From assembly GCF_020520425.1 (NCBI RefSeq), contig NC_079488.1:19036247-19100246 (forward strand): a DNA stretch of 64,000 bases. The letters are read 5' to 3'. Below the pieces are notes generated by a model. It saw only the letters and a list, made by a program, of their open reading frames with translations. It did no database searches and was not told where the DNA came from. Made by a program: the position numbers and the translations under genes. Positions 47,806 to 60,346 of this stretch are shown here, one piece after another. Position 1 is the first letter of the stretch, and the number at the start of each line of letters is the position of its first letter. The DNA comes from Spinacia oleracea (lineage: Eukaryota; Streptophyta; Magnoliopsida; Caryophyllales; Amaranthaceae).

Positions 47806-49189
47806 TGTTAGGTTATGATACATATGAATAAACATAAATCATGCGGAAAAACCATAAAACCAGGAAACATATTATTTACACATAATCATTTAGCATAATT
47901 CAGATGCATACACTTTGTTGCGTGCCCTCCCTAGCTGCGCCCGAACCGAACAAGAACAAGTCTTTAGGACTCCAAGTGTCGTCCCTCCGTAGATAGTCCA
48001 CAGCACGTCCGGATCCGCCTTAAGCTTGACCAACTAGAATCGCCCTTAAGTTTACATAGGATTTTCGGCTATTTTGGGTTGCAAGTGTTTGGCTGATTTT
48101 TGCTTAAAAATCTTACCTTTGAATACTTCAAAATCGTCTGTTAAATATGTGACCCTAGGCCCTTATTTATAGAGTTTATGGAAAGGAATTATAATCCTAC
48201 TAGGATATGGTTTTATTAATTAGAATCTTATTAGAACTCTAAATAATAAATTTAATCTTTTAGGATTAGGATTTAATCAATGCACGAATTCCAATAGGAT
48301 TAGGATTCGTTACGAACACGAACACACACACACGCATGCATGCCCGTACGCAGGCCTTGCGGCCCACGCCGAGCGCACAGCGCATGCGGCCTCGTAGCCC
48401 ATCAGCTTCGTGCGCGCCCGACAATGCTTGGCTGGGCCTGGCCTTGCGCTGGGCCTGGTCGAGCACTTGGCGTGTGGCTTGCTGGGCGTTGGCCTGGCCT
48501 TGTGCTGGGCCTTCGTCTAGCAAGCCTCGTCCGATGCTAATTCGTACGATACGCTTTCGATTAAATTCCCGAATCCGAAATTCATTTCCGATATGAACAA
48601 TATTTAATATTTCCGATTCCGAAATTAATTTCCGTTTCGAACAAATATTTAATATTTCCGTTTCCGGAATTATTTTCCGATTCCGATAATATTTCCGATT
48701 CTGACAATATTTCCGTTTCCGGCAATATTTCCGATTCCGGTAATATTTCCATTTCCATTAATATTTTCCGATACGTACCATGTTTCCGTTTCCGGCAACA
48801 TCTACAACTTGGATAATATTTATATTTCCGATACGATCCATATTTCCGTTTCCGGCAATATCATCGTTTCCGGAGTATTCATTTGCTTGCCTTTGACGAT
48901 CTTAGCTCCCACTGAAACCAAGATCCGTCGATTCTGAATATCCATAGATGGAGTATTTAATGCCATTAAATACTTGATCCGTTTACGTACTATTTGTGTG
49001 ACTCTACGGGTTCAGTCAAGAGTAAGCTGTGGATTAATATTATTAATTCCACTTAAACTGAAGCGGCCTCTAGCTAGGCATTCAGCTCACTTGATCTCAC
49101 TGAATTATTAACTTGTTAATTAATACTGAACCGCATTTATTAGACTTAACATTATATGCATACTTGGACCAAGGGCATTATTTCCTCCA
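47806..49189 (-). repeat. Element C, 3' LTR
   Basis: About 1,384 bp, ending CCTCCA (mutated from CCTTCA). TATA box at 48161-48174 (CTCTATAAATAAGG, minus strand). The polypurine tract follows at 49190-49200. Confidence 0.93.
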
Positions 49190-50168
49190 GTCTCCCACTT
49201 GTCCTTAGGGACAAGTGTGCATTTCCTAATTCCTTTGTCGCTCGATGCTTGCTCTTGAACATAAGGTAAGAGTTGTCATCCTTATTATGTCCAGAGGTGT
49301 TTCTCGGTTTCAGAGTTCAACTGATCAAATAAACAGATAATCATAGCCTATGATTCATCTGAGCACGGCCATGCATTTTACAGTTTCTAGCTCTCCAAGT
49401 GGCCTTGTACAACTTTTAAGCATCTCATCCCGATTTATGAGAGGACAATCCCAATCTTGCGATCTTGAGATTAGACTTCGTTTGATAGGTGATTACCTGA
49501 GCGTTGCCTTTATAGCATCCTTTTACGGTGCGACGGTTGGTCAACGTCAAAGTAACTAGTTCTCAAACAAGTAATCTCAAATCACTCAGGTATTGAGGAT
49601 TTATTGTCTAATAATTTTAATGAAATTTACTTATGACAGATTTTCATCTCTTACAGTAAAGTTTCATAGGTCTGTCCGATACTAGTCTTCCCAAAGTAAG
49701 TATCTATGCAAATGATTACGACATTGCCATGTCCACATAGTTCAAGAAACAGAACTACTAGTCATCTTGCATTCTAGTCATCTAACGTTTTCTATGCGTC
49801 CATCTTTATAGAAAACTCCGATCAGGGACCATTTTCAACTTTTGACATTCAAGTTCACTTGATAGACATTTCTTAGTCACAGGACTGGTCCTGTCAGTCT
49901 ATCTTGAATATTTCGTCAAATTGAAGGGACTCATCATTTAATAAACCACAAATTAAATGGAAAAATGAATTCTATTCATTATTGTGAATGATTAACCAAT
50001 AATGTTTTACAAAGAATTAAACTCTAAAACTTTAAAACATTAAACAAGGACATCAAAGCCATTCTCCAATATGCTTGATTCCCATAGCTGCAATGTGCGA
50101 GTTGTGCTTCGCCTGCGGCAGAGGTTTAGTCAATGGATCTGACATGTTGTCATCAGTTCTAATCTTGC
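49190..50168 (-). other. Element C polypurine tract, 3' UTR and out-of-frame pol end
   Basis: The 3' UTR matches A 13073-13937. Between about 50051 and 50168 lies the original C-terminus of RNase H (DPLTKPL-type sequence), now out of frame because of the upstream deletion and followed by the early stop at 50169. Confidence 0.75.
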
Positions 50169-53100
50169 TTATCTAGACTTCTTTTCTTTCAACGAACTCT
50201 CGTAGAAGGTGAAATCTACGAAGTACATGCTTGACTCTTTGGTGGTGTCTAGGCTCCTTTGCCTGTGCAATAGCTCGTTATTATCACAATACAGGGCTAT
50301 TGGTCCTTTAATGGAGGGGACTACACCAAGTTCACCTATGAACTTCCTTAGCCATATAGCTTCCTTTGCTGCTTCATGTGCAGCAATGTACTCCGCTTCA
50401 GTTGTAGAATCCGCAATGGTGCTTTGCTTAGCACTTTTCCAGCTTACTACTCCTCCGTTGAGGCAGAAGACAAACCCAGACTGTGATCTGAAATCATCTT
50501 TGTCGGTTTGGAAACTTGCGTCCGTATAGACTTTAACAATTAATTCATCATCTCCACCATAGACCAGGAAGTCATCTTTGTGCCTTTTCAGGTACTTCAG
50601 AATATTCTTGGCAGCAGTCCAATGTGCCTCTCCTGGGTCTGACTGGTATCTACTCGTAGCACTGAGTGCGTACGCAACATTCGGGCGTGTACATATCATA
50701 GCATACATTATTGAACCAATCAATGATGCATATGGAATCCCATTCATTCGTCTACGCTCATCAAGTGTTTTTGGGCACTGAGTCTTGCTTAGAGTCATTC
50801 CATGAGACATGGGTAGGTAGCCTCGCTTGGAGTCTGCCATCTTGAACCTATCAAGCACCTTATTGATATAAGTGCTTTGACTAAGTCCAATCATCCTTTT
50901 AGATCTATCTCTGTAAATCTTGATGCCCAATATGTACTGTGCTTCTCCTAGATCCTTCATCGAAAAACATTTCCCAAGCCAAATCTTGACAGAGTTCAAC
51001 ATAGGAATGTCATTTTCGATAAGTAATATGTCGTCGAGATATAATACTAGAAAAGCAATTTTGCTCCCACTGACTTTCTTGTATACACAAGATTCGTCTG
51101 CGTTCTTGATGAAACCAAAGTCACTGACTGCTTCATCAAAACGTATATTCCAGCTCCTGGATTCCTGCTTCAATCCGTAGATTGATTTCTTTAGCTTGCA
51201 TACCTTTTTAGCATTCTTTGGATCCTCAAAACCTTCAGGCTGTGTCATAAACACAGTTTCTGTTAAAACGCCGTTTAAGAAAGAGGTTTTGACATCCATC
51301 TGCCATATTTCGTAATCGTAATATGCAGCGATTGCTAACATTATCCGAATAGACTTTAGCATTGCAACTGGTGAAAAGGTTTCATCGTAATCCACACAGT
51401 GGACTTGCCTGTAACCTTTTGCAACCAATCTAGCTTTGAAAACTTCAAGTTTCCCATCCTTGTCCTTTTTCAGTTTGAAAACCCATTTGCTTCCAATGGC
51501 TTGGTAGCCATCTGGCAAATCGACCAAATCCCATACTTGGTTTTCAGACATGGAGTCTAATTCAGATTGCATGGCTCCATGCCATTGCTTGGAGCTAGGG
51601 CTCGTCATAGCTTGTTTGTAAGTCGCAGGTTCATCACTTTCAAGTAATTGAACATCATAGCTCTCATTCGTCAAAATACCTAAGTATCTTTCCGGTTGAA
51701 ATCTATATCTCTGCGATCTATGCGGGGTTACATCTCTAGATTGTCCATGATTCTCACCAGAAACTTCTAAAGATCTTTGAGTTTCATCCTGAATGTCATC
51801 TTGAGCATTCTCTAGAGTTTGTTGTTCGACTCGAATTTCTTCGAGGTCTACTTTTCTCCCACTTGTCATTTTGGAAATGTGATCCTTTTCCAAAAAGATA
51901 CCATCTCGAGCAACAAACACCTTGTTCTCAGATGTATTGTAGAAGTAATACCCTTTTGTTTCCTTTGGATAGCCCACAAGGATACATTTGTCAGATTTTG
52001 GATGAAGTTTGTCTGAAATTAATCGTTTGACGTATACTTCACATCCCCAAATCTTAAGAAAATACACTTTTGGAGGCTTTCCAAACCATAACTCATATGG
52101 AGTCTTTTCAACAGCTTTAGACGGAGATCTATTTATAGTGAGTGCGGTTGTATTTAGTGCATGTCCCCAAAATTCTATTGGAAGTTCGGCCTGACCCATC
52201 ATTGATCTAACCATGTCTAGCAAGGTTCTGTTCCTCCATTCCGACACACCGTTCCATTGTGGTGTTCCAGGAGGAGTCAATTCTGATAGAATTCCACATT
52301 CTTTCAGATGGTCATCAAATTCATAGCTCAGATATTCACCGCCTCTATCAGACCGCAGTGCCTTAATCTTCTTGCCTAATTGATTCTCTACTTCACTCTG
52401 AAATTCCTTGAATTTGTCAAAGGATTCAGACTTATGCTTCATTAGGTAGACATAACCATATCTACTGAAGTCATCAGTGAAAGTGATAAAGTAGCTGAAA
52501 CCACCCCTAGCATTTGTACTCATTGGTCCACATACATCTGTATGGATTAAACCCAATAGTTCAGTTGCTCTTTCTCCAACTTTAGAGAAAGGTTGCTTTG
52601 TCATTTTGCCAAGTAAACATGATTCGCACTTGCCATAATCCTCTAAGTCAAATGGTTCTAGAATTCCTTCCTTTTGAAGTCTTTCCATGCGTTTCAAGTT
52701 AATATGGCCTAATCGACAATGCCACAGATAGGTGAGATCTGAATCATCCTTTTTGGCCCTTTTGGTATTTATGTTATAAACTTGTTTGTCGTGATCTAAT
52801 AAATAAAGTCCATTGACTAATCTAGCAGATCCATAAAACATCTCTTTAAAATAAAACGAACAACTATTGTCTTTTATTAAAAAGGAAAATCCCTTAGCAT
52901 CTAAGCAAGAAACATAAATGATGTTTTTAGTAAGACTTGGAACATGGAAACACTCTTCCAGTTCCAAAACTAGCCCGGAAGGCAACGACAAATAATAAGT
53001 TCCTACAGCCAATGCAGCAATCCGTGCTCCATTTCCCACTCGTAGGTCGACTTCACCCTTGCTTAACTTTCTACTTCTTCTTAGTCCCTGTGAATTGGAA

Positions 53101-53204
53101 CATAAGTGTGAGCCACAACCAGTATCTAATACCCAAGAAGTTGAATTAACAAGTGTATAGTCTATAACGAAAATACCTGAAGATGGAACGACTGTTCCGT
53201 TCTT
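50169..53204 (-). pseudogene. Element C protease-integrase-reverse transcriptase-RNase H
   Basis: Open from just after the TAG at 53205-53207, in the same frame as gag. It has protease LDTGCGSH, integrase HCRLGH...CESC and DDE residues (HTDVCGP, LRSDRGGEY, GVSEWRNRT), RT with YLDD (LVLYLDDILLIEND) instead of the YVDD of A, and RNase H TDAS and TEAEY. At about 50275 a C is missing relative to A (AGCTCGTT versus AGCTCCGTT), so the frame shifts after ALYCDNN and stops at 50169. About 1,010 codons. Overall about 95 percent or more identical to A's pol at protein level by eye. Confidence 0.9.
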
Positions 53205-54017
53205 CTAATCTTCCTTTAGCTTCAAGCAATCTCTCTTCCAATGCCCCTTCTTCTTGCAGTAGAAGCATTCAGATTCAGAAGTGGGTTGACTGACCTTCTT
53301 CTTTTCAGATTTGGCGCCAGTTTGCTTTGTTGGGCTGACCTTATTGCCACCCCTCTTAGCATTCCTCTTCTTTTCAGATTTTTTGAACTTGCCCCCACGC
53401 ACCATAATCACATCTTGCTTATCACTTTTGAGCGTCTTTTCAGCAGTCTTCAGCATACCGTGAAGCTCAGTGAGCGTTTTGTCCAGACTATTCATACTGT
53501 AGTTCAGTTTGAACTGATCATACCCGTTATGAAGAGAATGGAGGATGGTGTCTACAGCCATTTCCTGAGAGAATTGCTGATCCAGCCGACTCATATTCTC
53601 AATGAGTCCAATCGTTTTGAGAAGATGTGGACTTACGGGCTCGCCTTTCTTAAGCTTGGTCTCAAGAATTTGCCTATGAGTCTCGAATCTTTCGACCCGA
53701 GCCAGATCTTGGAACATGTTCTTTAACTTACTGATGATCGTGAAAGCATCTGAGTTGATGAACGTTTTCTGTAGATCTGCACTCATGGTTGCAAGCATTA
53801 GACATTTCACATCCTTGTTGGCATCAATCCAACGATTGAGGGCTGCCTGAGTGACCCCTTCGCCTGCGGCTTCGGGCATCGCCTCTTCCAGGACATACTC
53901 ATTTTCTTCCTGCATAAGAACTATTTGCAAGTTCCTTTGCCAGTCAAAGAATTTTTTCCCGCTCAACTTCTCCTTTTCGAGAATTGATCGAATGTTGAAT
54001 GAATTGTTGTTTGCCAT
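53205..54017 (-). CDS. Element C gag (270 aa)
   Basis: MANNN start at 54017, helical copia gag region, a basic segment and zinc knuckle CFYCKKKGHWKRDC (about residue 252), ending KLKED then TAG. A reads KLKED then CAG at this point. The first five residues and the last few match A, but the 250 between them are only distantly related. Gag forms the particle shell and binds element RNA. It could still be made as a free gag protein; a read-through product would require suppression of the TAG. Confidence 0.9.
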   Translation of the reverse strand: MANNNSFNIRSILEKEKLSGKKFFDWQRNLQIVLMQEENEYVLEEAMPEAAGEGVTQAALNRWIDANKDVKCLMLATMSADLQKTFINSDAFTIISKLKNMFQDLARVERFETHRQILETKLKKGEPVSPHLLKTIGLIENMSRLDQQFSQEMAVDTILHSLHNGYDQFKLNYSMNSLDKTLTELHGMLKTAEKTLKSDKQDVIMVRGGKFKKSEKKRNAKRGGNKVSPTKQTGAKSEKKKVSQPTSESECFYCKKKGHWKRDCLKLKED

Positions 54018-56608
54018 AATTAAAACTACAATTGAAAAAGAATAAACAAATAAATAATCATTTACAGTTTCTCTTAATAAACTTAAATTCTAGCATACAT
54101 GCATAATTCAATGTTCATTAAGCATTTTATTCAAGTTATGTGTTCCGGCAGGTGTGAATAAAATGATTCCAAGATCCTAAAATCCATTGAAGAATTAAGC
54201 ACATTATGTATTTAGACTCAATTCTAAAATATTTTAGGTAATCAAAAGCCTTTTGCTAATAGTCTAGAAACTACTCTTGGTTGATAGGTACGTCTCAGAA
54301 CTTATTAGGTAAACCTATCGATTTTGCCACGACATAAAAGGACTCCTTACTTATATCGTTGAGTTTCACCAAAACTAACATGTACTCACAATTATTTGTG
54401 TACCTTACCCCTTTAGTATCGATAAGTAACACCTCGCTATGGCGGAAAACTATTACTAAGATCGATGGAAAAAGGATATCCAAGTAAGTGTTATTTTGGC
54501 ATGGCACCTTTTAACTCAATTTTTTTTTTTTAAGTTTGGAACTTAAGGCTCTTACTATGTTGGTTAGATTTTAAGTGAACTAAAATCCTTAATCATGCAA
54601 CATAATCAAGCTTCGATCTCATGCATATTTAAGACATATTTAAAAGTAATAAATAACTTAAAACGTGCATAAGATAAATGTGATCTAGTATGGCCCGACT
54701 TCATCTTGAAGCTTCAACTTCAAAGTCCGTCTTGAAAATCTCCGTGGGAGGCGCCATTTTCTTCAAATAGGATAAGCTATAATTAAACTAATTACAACTA
54801 TTTGATGGTACGCAGACCATATTTGAATTGAAAAACAAATTTGGTGCTTTAGACCAATTACATTCAAATTAATGGTACGCAGTCCATATTTTCTATCCTA
54901 TTTGGGCCATACTAGTCACTTCATAACCTGCAAAAACAGTACATATACAATATATACCATTCACCCATTCATTATCATGAATGACCCACATAGCTGGTTA
55001 GTAAAACACGTTATGCATCACATAAATATTTGCAGCAATTAATCAAGGACACCAATAATCTACCAATTATTCAGTCCTTATTAATTCTAATCAAGTTGTT
55101 TAACCTTAAAGGATCTGTAGACCTAATCAAGAGTTTATGACTAAAATTTCTCCCACTTAAACCAATAAATTCATATGCTTTACTAATTTTAAACATAAAA
55201 ATGTATTTCTAGTCTAACCGGAAACATACAAATTTAATTAAAATTTAAAGCTCATATATATTTATAATTGAATCCACTTATTTAATTTATTTTCAGTCGA
55301 ATTTAAATTAATTTAAGGTTTTTTAATTTTAGTAAAATAATTAGAATAAATTAAAATTTATAATAATTATAATATTCAAAATTAAAATCCAAGAAAACAA
55401 TTTAAATTATTAATTTTAAAATTAATCAAAATTACTCGAACTGAAAATCTCAAATTAAAATTTAAAACGATTTAATCGTAACTCAAGGTACGCACATCAC
55501 CACGCAACGCACAGCCATAGGCCACACGCACACGCAGCCATCGCTGGCCACGATGCGCGTAGCCTCTGTGTTGTGTTGCGTCTGCTGCTACTCACCCTCG
55601 CAAGGCACCGCTCGCTGCACGCGAGCCAGCGCTCGCTGGCGCGAGGCAGTGCGCGCTGTGGCGCAGCTCGCTTGCTGCCCACACGCGACTGCTCGCTTGC
55701 CTTGCCCCTCGCCCACGCCCATTACATAGCACACAAGGCCAGCTCCTTTGCATCACGCGCGCACTACGCTATGTTGCTCGCTGCATTCGTACCGCACGGG
55801 CGACGAGCTCCCTTGCTCGGCGTCGCGTGCCCGCACTATACAACACCCCTTAAGGGTAACACGTAGCTTCCATTGCTTTGTGCGTGCAATATTCATGAGC
55901 GTTTTCATAAAAATTTTTAATTTTTAATTTAAAATTAATGACAAATTAATAAAAACATATTAATTTCATAATTTTAGGGCGAAAAATCGAAAATTTACTA
56001 ATCAATTAATTTCCGATTAACATGGATTCAAATCTAGGTCATAAAAATTTAAAATTTAACATAAATTAACAATTTTTATGGTGGATTTTAATCATTGGTA
56101 CCTAATTAAATTATTAATTAATTATGAAAAATAAATCAATTCTAAATTATTCGAATTTCAACAAATTAATCATAATTACAAATTAGGTTGTATAATTAAC
56201 AAGTCTAGGCATTCATAATTGTTAAACATATACAGTAGGTCAATCAAAAACTCAAGATTTATCAACAAGAATCGCAAATATTCAATTTAACATCTTAAAT
56301 TTACAAACCTTTGCGTTCGAAAAACTAAAACCTCCGAAAAGTCATAGTTAGGCTTCGAATTTGGGAATTCTGGGTTCGGCGAAAAAACACTCTTTTTGTC
56401 AAAATTTTAGAATTCCTTTTACATGCGGAATTGACACAAAAATCACTCGATTTGGATGAGTAACGAAGAAACTGCCGAAAAACTGCGTACATATAATTAA
56501 ATAAACGCAATTTGCAATTAATTACGAAAATTAATCACCCCTTTAATTCTTTGCAAAATTTTAAAATTTAACCATGTTCATGCAATTTAGATTATGAAAA
56601 TAATAAGA
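54018..56608 (-). other. Element C leader (5' UTR)
   Basis: Matches the leaders of A and B with more divergence. The CpG block (55490-55850) is shorter, and a poly-T run at 54520-54530 is longer. The dyad with TGGTACGCAGACCATATT is retained near 54806 and 54873 (the second with GTCC). Confidence 0.7.
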
Positions 56609-56622
56609 GGCTCGTGATACCA
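56609..56622 (-). other. Primer-binding site of element C
   Basis: TGGTATCACGAGCC on the minus strand, one base from the LTR, identical to A and B. Confidence 0.7.
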
Positions 56623-56623
56623 C

Positions 56624-57990
56624 TGTTAGGTTATTATACATATGAATAAACATAAATCATGCGGAAAAACCATAAAACCAGGAAACATATTATTTACACA
56701 TAATCATTTAGCATAATTCAGATGCATACACTTTGTTGCATGCCCTCCCTAGCTGCGCCCGAACCGAACAAGAACAAGTCTTTAGGACTCCAAGTGTCGT
56801 CCCTCCGTAGATAGTCCACAGCACGTCCGGATCCGCCTTAAGCTTGACCAACTAGAATCGCCCTTAAGGTTACTTAGGATTTTCGGCTATTTTGGGTTGC
56901 AAGTGTTTGGCTGATTTTTGCTTAAAAATCTTACCTTTGAATACTTCAAAATCTTCTGTTAAATATGTGACCCTAGGCCCTTATTTATAGAGTTTATGGA
57001 AATGAATTATAATCCTACTAGGATATGGTTTTATTAATTAGAATCCTATTAGAACTCTAAATAATAAATTTAATCTTTTAGGATTAGGATTTAATCAATG
57101 CACGAATTCCGATAGGATTAGGATTCGTTACGAACACGAGCACACAAACACGCATGCACGCCTGTACGCAGGCCTTGCGGCCCACGCCGAGCGCACAGCG
57201 CATGCGGCCTCGCAGCCCATCAGCTTCGTGCGCGCCCGCCAATGCTTGGCTGGGCCTGGCCTTGCGTTGGGCCTGGTCGAGCACTTGGCGTGTGGCTTGT
57301 TGGGCGTTGGCCTGGTCTTGTGCCGGGCCTTCGTCTAGCAAGCCTCGTCCGATGCTAATTCGTACGATACGCTTTCCGATTAAATTCCCGAATCCGGAAT
57401 TCATTTCCGATATGAACAATATTTAATATTTCCGGTTCCGGAATTAATTTCCGTTTCGAACAAATATTTAATATTTCCGTTTCCGGAATTATTTTCCGAT
57501 TCTGACAATATTTCCGATTCCGGCAATATTTCTGATTCCGGTAATATTTCCATTTCCATTAATATTTTCCGATACGTACCATGTTTCCGTTTCCGGCAAC
57601 ATCTACGACTTGGATAATATTTATATTTCCGATACGATCCATATTTCCGTTTCCGGCAATATCATCGTTTCCGGAGTATTCATTTGCTTGCCTTTGACGA
57701 TCTTAGCTCCCACTGAAACCAAGATCCGTCGATTCTGAATATCCATAGATGGAGTATTTAATGCCATTAAATACTTGATCCGTTTACGTACTATTTGTGT
57801 GACCCTACGGGTTCAGTCAAGAGTAAGCTGTGGATTAATATTATTAATTCCACTTGAACTGAAGCGGCCTCTAGCTAGGCATTCAGCTCACTTGATCTCA
57901 CTGAATTATTAACTTGTTAATTAATACTGAACTGCATTTATTAGACTTAACATTATATGCATACTTGGACCAAGGGCATTATTTCCTTCA
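56624..57990 (-). repeat. Element C, 5' LTR
   Basis: About 1,367 bp, TGTTAGG...CCTTCA. About 17 bp shorter than its partner, mainly from loss of one 18-bp minisatellite unit near 57500. Confidence 0.93.
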
Positions 57991-59065
57991 ACTACGACAA
58001 ACACGGTGGCTATACAGTCAAGTCGGGCTATCACTTCATCACGTTCTTCAAAGGTGTGTTAGAGGGTGGGGCAGGGGTGTCAAATGTTGATGTTTTATGG
58101 AAGAAAATATAGAGGTTAAACATCCCACCTAAGGTTCGTTCCTTCATTTGGAGAGCCTGTCGTCGCGCATTACCAACTTGTGTGGGTCTGAATCGAAGGC
58201 TGTGTAGTATTGATGTTATTTGTACGAGATGCAAAAGTGGGGAGGAGAATGACATCCATGCTCTTTTAAGATGTTCGTGGTCTGCAGTGGTTTGGGAAAA
58301 GGCAGGACTTGAAGATATGGTGGAGGGCTCACATTTCCTTTTCTTTGCTGATTGGTTTAATTGGGTACTAAAAGCTACGAGCCGGGAGAGTGTGGAGTTA
58401 GTCTACATAATTTTTTGGAACATTTGGTTCAAGAGGAACCGTGTCAGGCTGGGAGGAGAGCATAGAAGACCTGAAATGGTGGTAGCCATTGCCAATGGGT
58501 TGTTAAATGCGTATCACTTGGCAAAGTTGGAGCTTAAACCTGCTGGAATGGGGGGACTGCAGCGTAACCAAACGAAGTGGGAGCCTCCCACGGTGGGGTG
58601 GCTTAAGCTAAACTCAGATGCTATATTTGGGGAACAAGGATGCGGTTTGGGGTGCGTAATTCGGAACCATGAGGGAAGTGTACGAAGGGCAGGGGTCTCA
58701 CAAGTGAAGCATATGTGGACTGTGGAGGTTACAGAAGCAAAGGCAATAGCCTTGGGCCTGCAATTCGCTAGCCAATGTCTGGAGCGGAAGATTGTGGTCG
58801 AATATGATAACCTGTCAAGAAGCTTAATGATGGACATTTAGATGGGTCATATTTAGGTGTTATATTACGTGAGATAAAGCAACTAGTTAGTAACTTTGAG
58901 TTGGTTTTCTTCAACCATGTTTATAGAGAAGCTAATGAGGCGGCACATACAATAGCACATCTCAATCCCATAGTTTATTCTGTGAGAGTATGGGTTGGAA
59001 GTGTCCCTAGTGTTCTTGAGGATGTAATAGCTTCAGATTTTTGTTTGGCTTTAAATAACACCTAA
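57991..59065 (+). pseudogene. LINE C-terminal part: zf-RVT and RNase H
   Basis: Continues the frame broken by C (DKHGGYTVKSGYHF). A TAG at 58110-58112 replaces the usual Trp in KIWRLNIPPKVRSF. Then come the zinc-binding CTRCKSGEENDIHALLRC and an RNase H domain (LNSDAIFGEQGCGLGCVIRNHEG, VTEAKAIALGLQFA). A frameshift near 58822 follows (the first frame stops at 58841). The other frame carries the end (FNHVYREANEAAHTIAHL) to TAA at 59063-59065. A C-terminal RNase H is typical of many plant L1 LINEs. Confidence 0.88.
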
Positions 59066-59102
59066 GGCCTCTTACTAAAAAATTAAAAAAAACAAAGGAA
59101 AA

Positions 59103-60250
59103 ATATGGAGGTGACGGAGAAGTGGACACATGTCACATATTTAACTATGGTTTGAGTGTTTATAGATTAGGTATAGATAGATGAATGGACTTCGATAGTC
59201 TTTAGACTTAACAGTTGAGATTGATAGCGAAAAGCATTCTACATGCTTAAATAAATAATTAATTAGCTTAATTAGTAGTACGTGTTGGTACATGTTGTTT
59301 ACTAATTTAGTGGTAAATAGAACTCGTTATAAAGGAGAGAGAAATAAAAAAAATTTGGTCACTGTAGAATTTTCGTTAACTCGTTATAAAGGAGAGAGGA
59401 ATAGAAAAAAATGTGTGGTATGCATTTGGTATTTTTAGTATTACTTAAGAGACCGGTTCTTTGTTATAACAAGTTAGCTTTCCATTTTACCCAAAAAGTT
59501 CTTTGTGTCAAGTCACCTACTAGTTTCGCCACTAACTACACGCCGTTCATTGTATATTTTCGTTAACTCAATATATAGGAGAGATGAATAATCATTAATA
59601 ACTATGGAAAACCCGTCAATAAAAAAACAAAAAAAAAACTGTGGAGACAGTTTATGACGATTAATTAAAAAAACTATCTTATGGTTGTGGGTTACTCATT
59701 TCTCTTTACATATAAGGGGAAAATTTGAGATGGTGCACCCTTGACCATTGACCCTTGTGCAACCTAGAAGGAGAGATAAATTTATGAGGTGATGGGCCTA
59801 ATGCACGAGGCAGTGAGTGCCGGGAATTGTTTCTAGATTTACGAAACACTGTCATGAGTTAATAAAACGGGTGTATTATCGTCCGTCGGATTTAGTTAAT
59901 CCAAGGGTTAAGAATACTTCTCACGCTTCTCACCTTATATACACTTCTCACGTGAGCCTAAACCTATATATAAATTTATATATATATAAACAAAATAAAA
60001 TAAAATATAGTATAAGCCAATGACTCAATATAACCAAAGGTTGAATAATAGCAAACCCTGTGTTAAATATCTACAATTAGGGGTCTAAGATTGTCAAATT
60101 GTCCTTTTATTTTTATTAAGTCACTAATAAAAAAGGTAATTAATCAAATGCCAGCTGAGAAATGGCTTAATTAACGGCGAATTTTAATTAGTATGAGTTA
60201 ATTACTATAATTAGTGTAATCCTTGACCTTCTTCTTCTTTACTTGCATGT
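59103..60250. other. Intergenic, no recognisable gene
   Basis: AT-rich. CGTTATAAAGGAGAGAG occurs twice about 57 bp apart (59325-59400). GGTGCACCCTTGACCATTGACCC at about 59732 resembles the TGGTGCACC end of the MITE in the TPD1-like intron. Nothing else is supported. Confidence 0.5.
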
Positions 60251-60260
60251 CAAACCCCTC

Positions 60261-60273
60261 TCTATATATAATT
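60261..60273 (+). promoter_or_regulatory. TATA box of the TPD1-like gene
   Basis: CTCTATATATAAT about 80 bp upstream of the start codon, at a plausible distance for a short 5' UTR. Confidence 0.6.
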
Positions 60274-60346
60274 TATTCCTTTCAAGTTCCAACCACAACC
60301 TAATTAAAGTACCCAACTTATTTCTCTGGATCTCTTTAGTACAAAC

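Larger units (their letters stand above)
47806..57990 (-). mobile_element. Ty1/copia element C
   Basis: 10.2 kb, minus strand, same family as A and B: LTRs of about 1.37-1.38 kb, PBS, long leader, gag, pol, 3' UTR, PPT, 5-bp duplication ACTAC. The LTRs differ by roughly 2 percent by eye, so it is older than A and B. Coding is damaged by an in-frame TAG between gag and protease and a 1-base deletion in RNase H. Pol is very close to A's, but gag is very different. Confidence 0.93.
44905..59100 (+). mobile_element. L1-type LINE, 5'-truncated, split by copia element C
   Basis: Plus-strand non-LTR retrotransposon in two parts, 44905-47805 and 57991-59100 (about 4 kb). Order: endonuclease end, reverse transcriptase, zinc-binding zf-RVT region, RNase H, then an A-rich tail (59081-59102). 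It is broken by several stops and frameshifts. AAAGAAAAATA at about 44892 and AAAGGAAAAATA at about 59094 could be a degraded target duplication, but A-rich sequence makes that weak. Confidence 0.88.

Noticed and set aside
44892..59105. Target duplication of the LINE (AAAGAAAAATA / AAAGGAAAAATA)
   Set aside because: The similarity is within A-rich sequence and imperfect; too weak to call as a feature.
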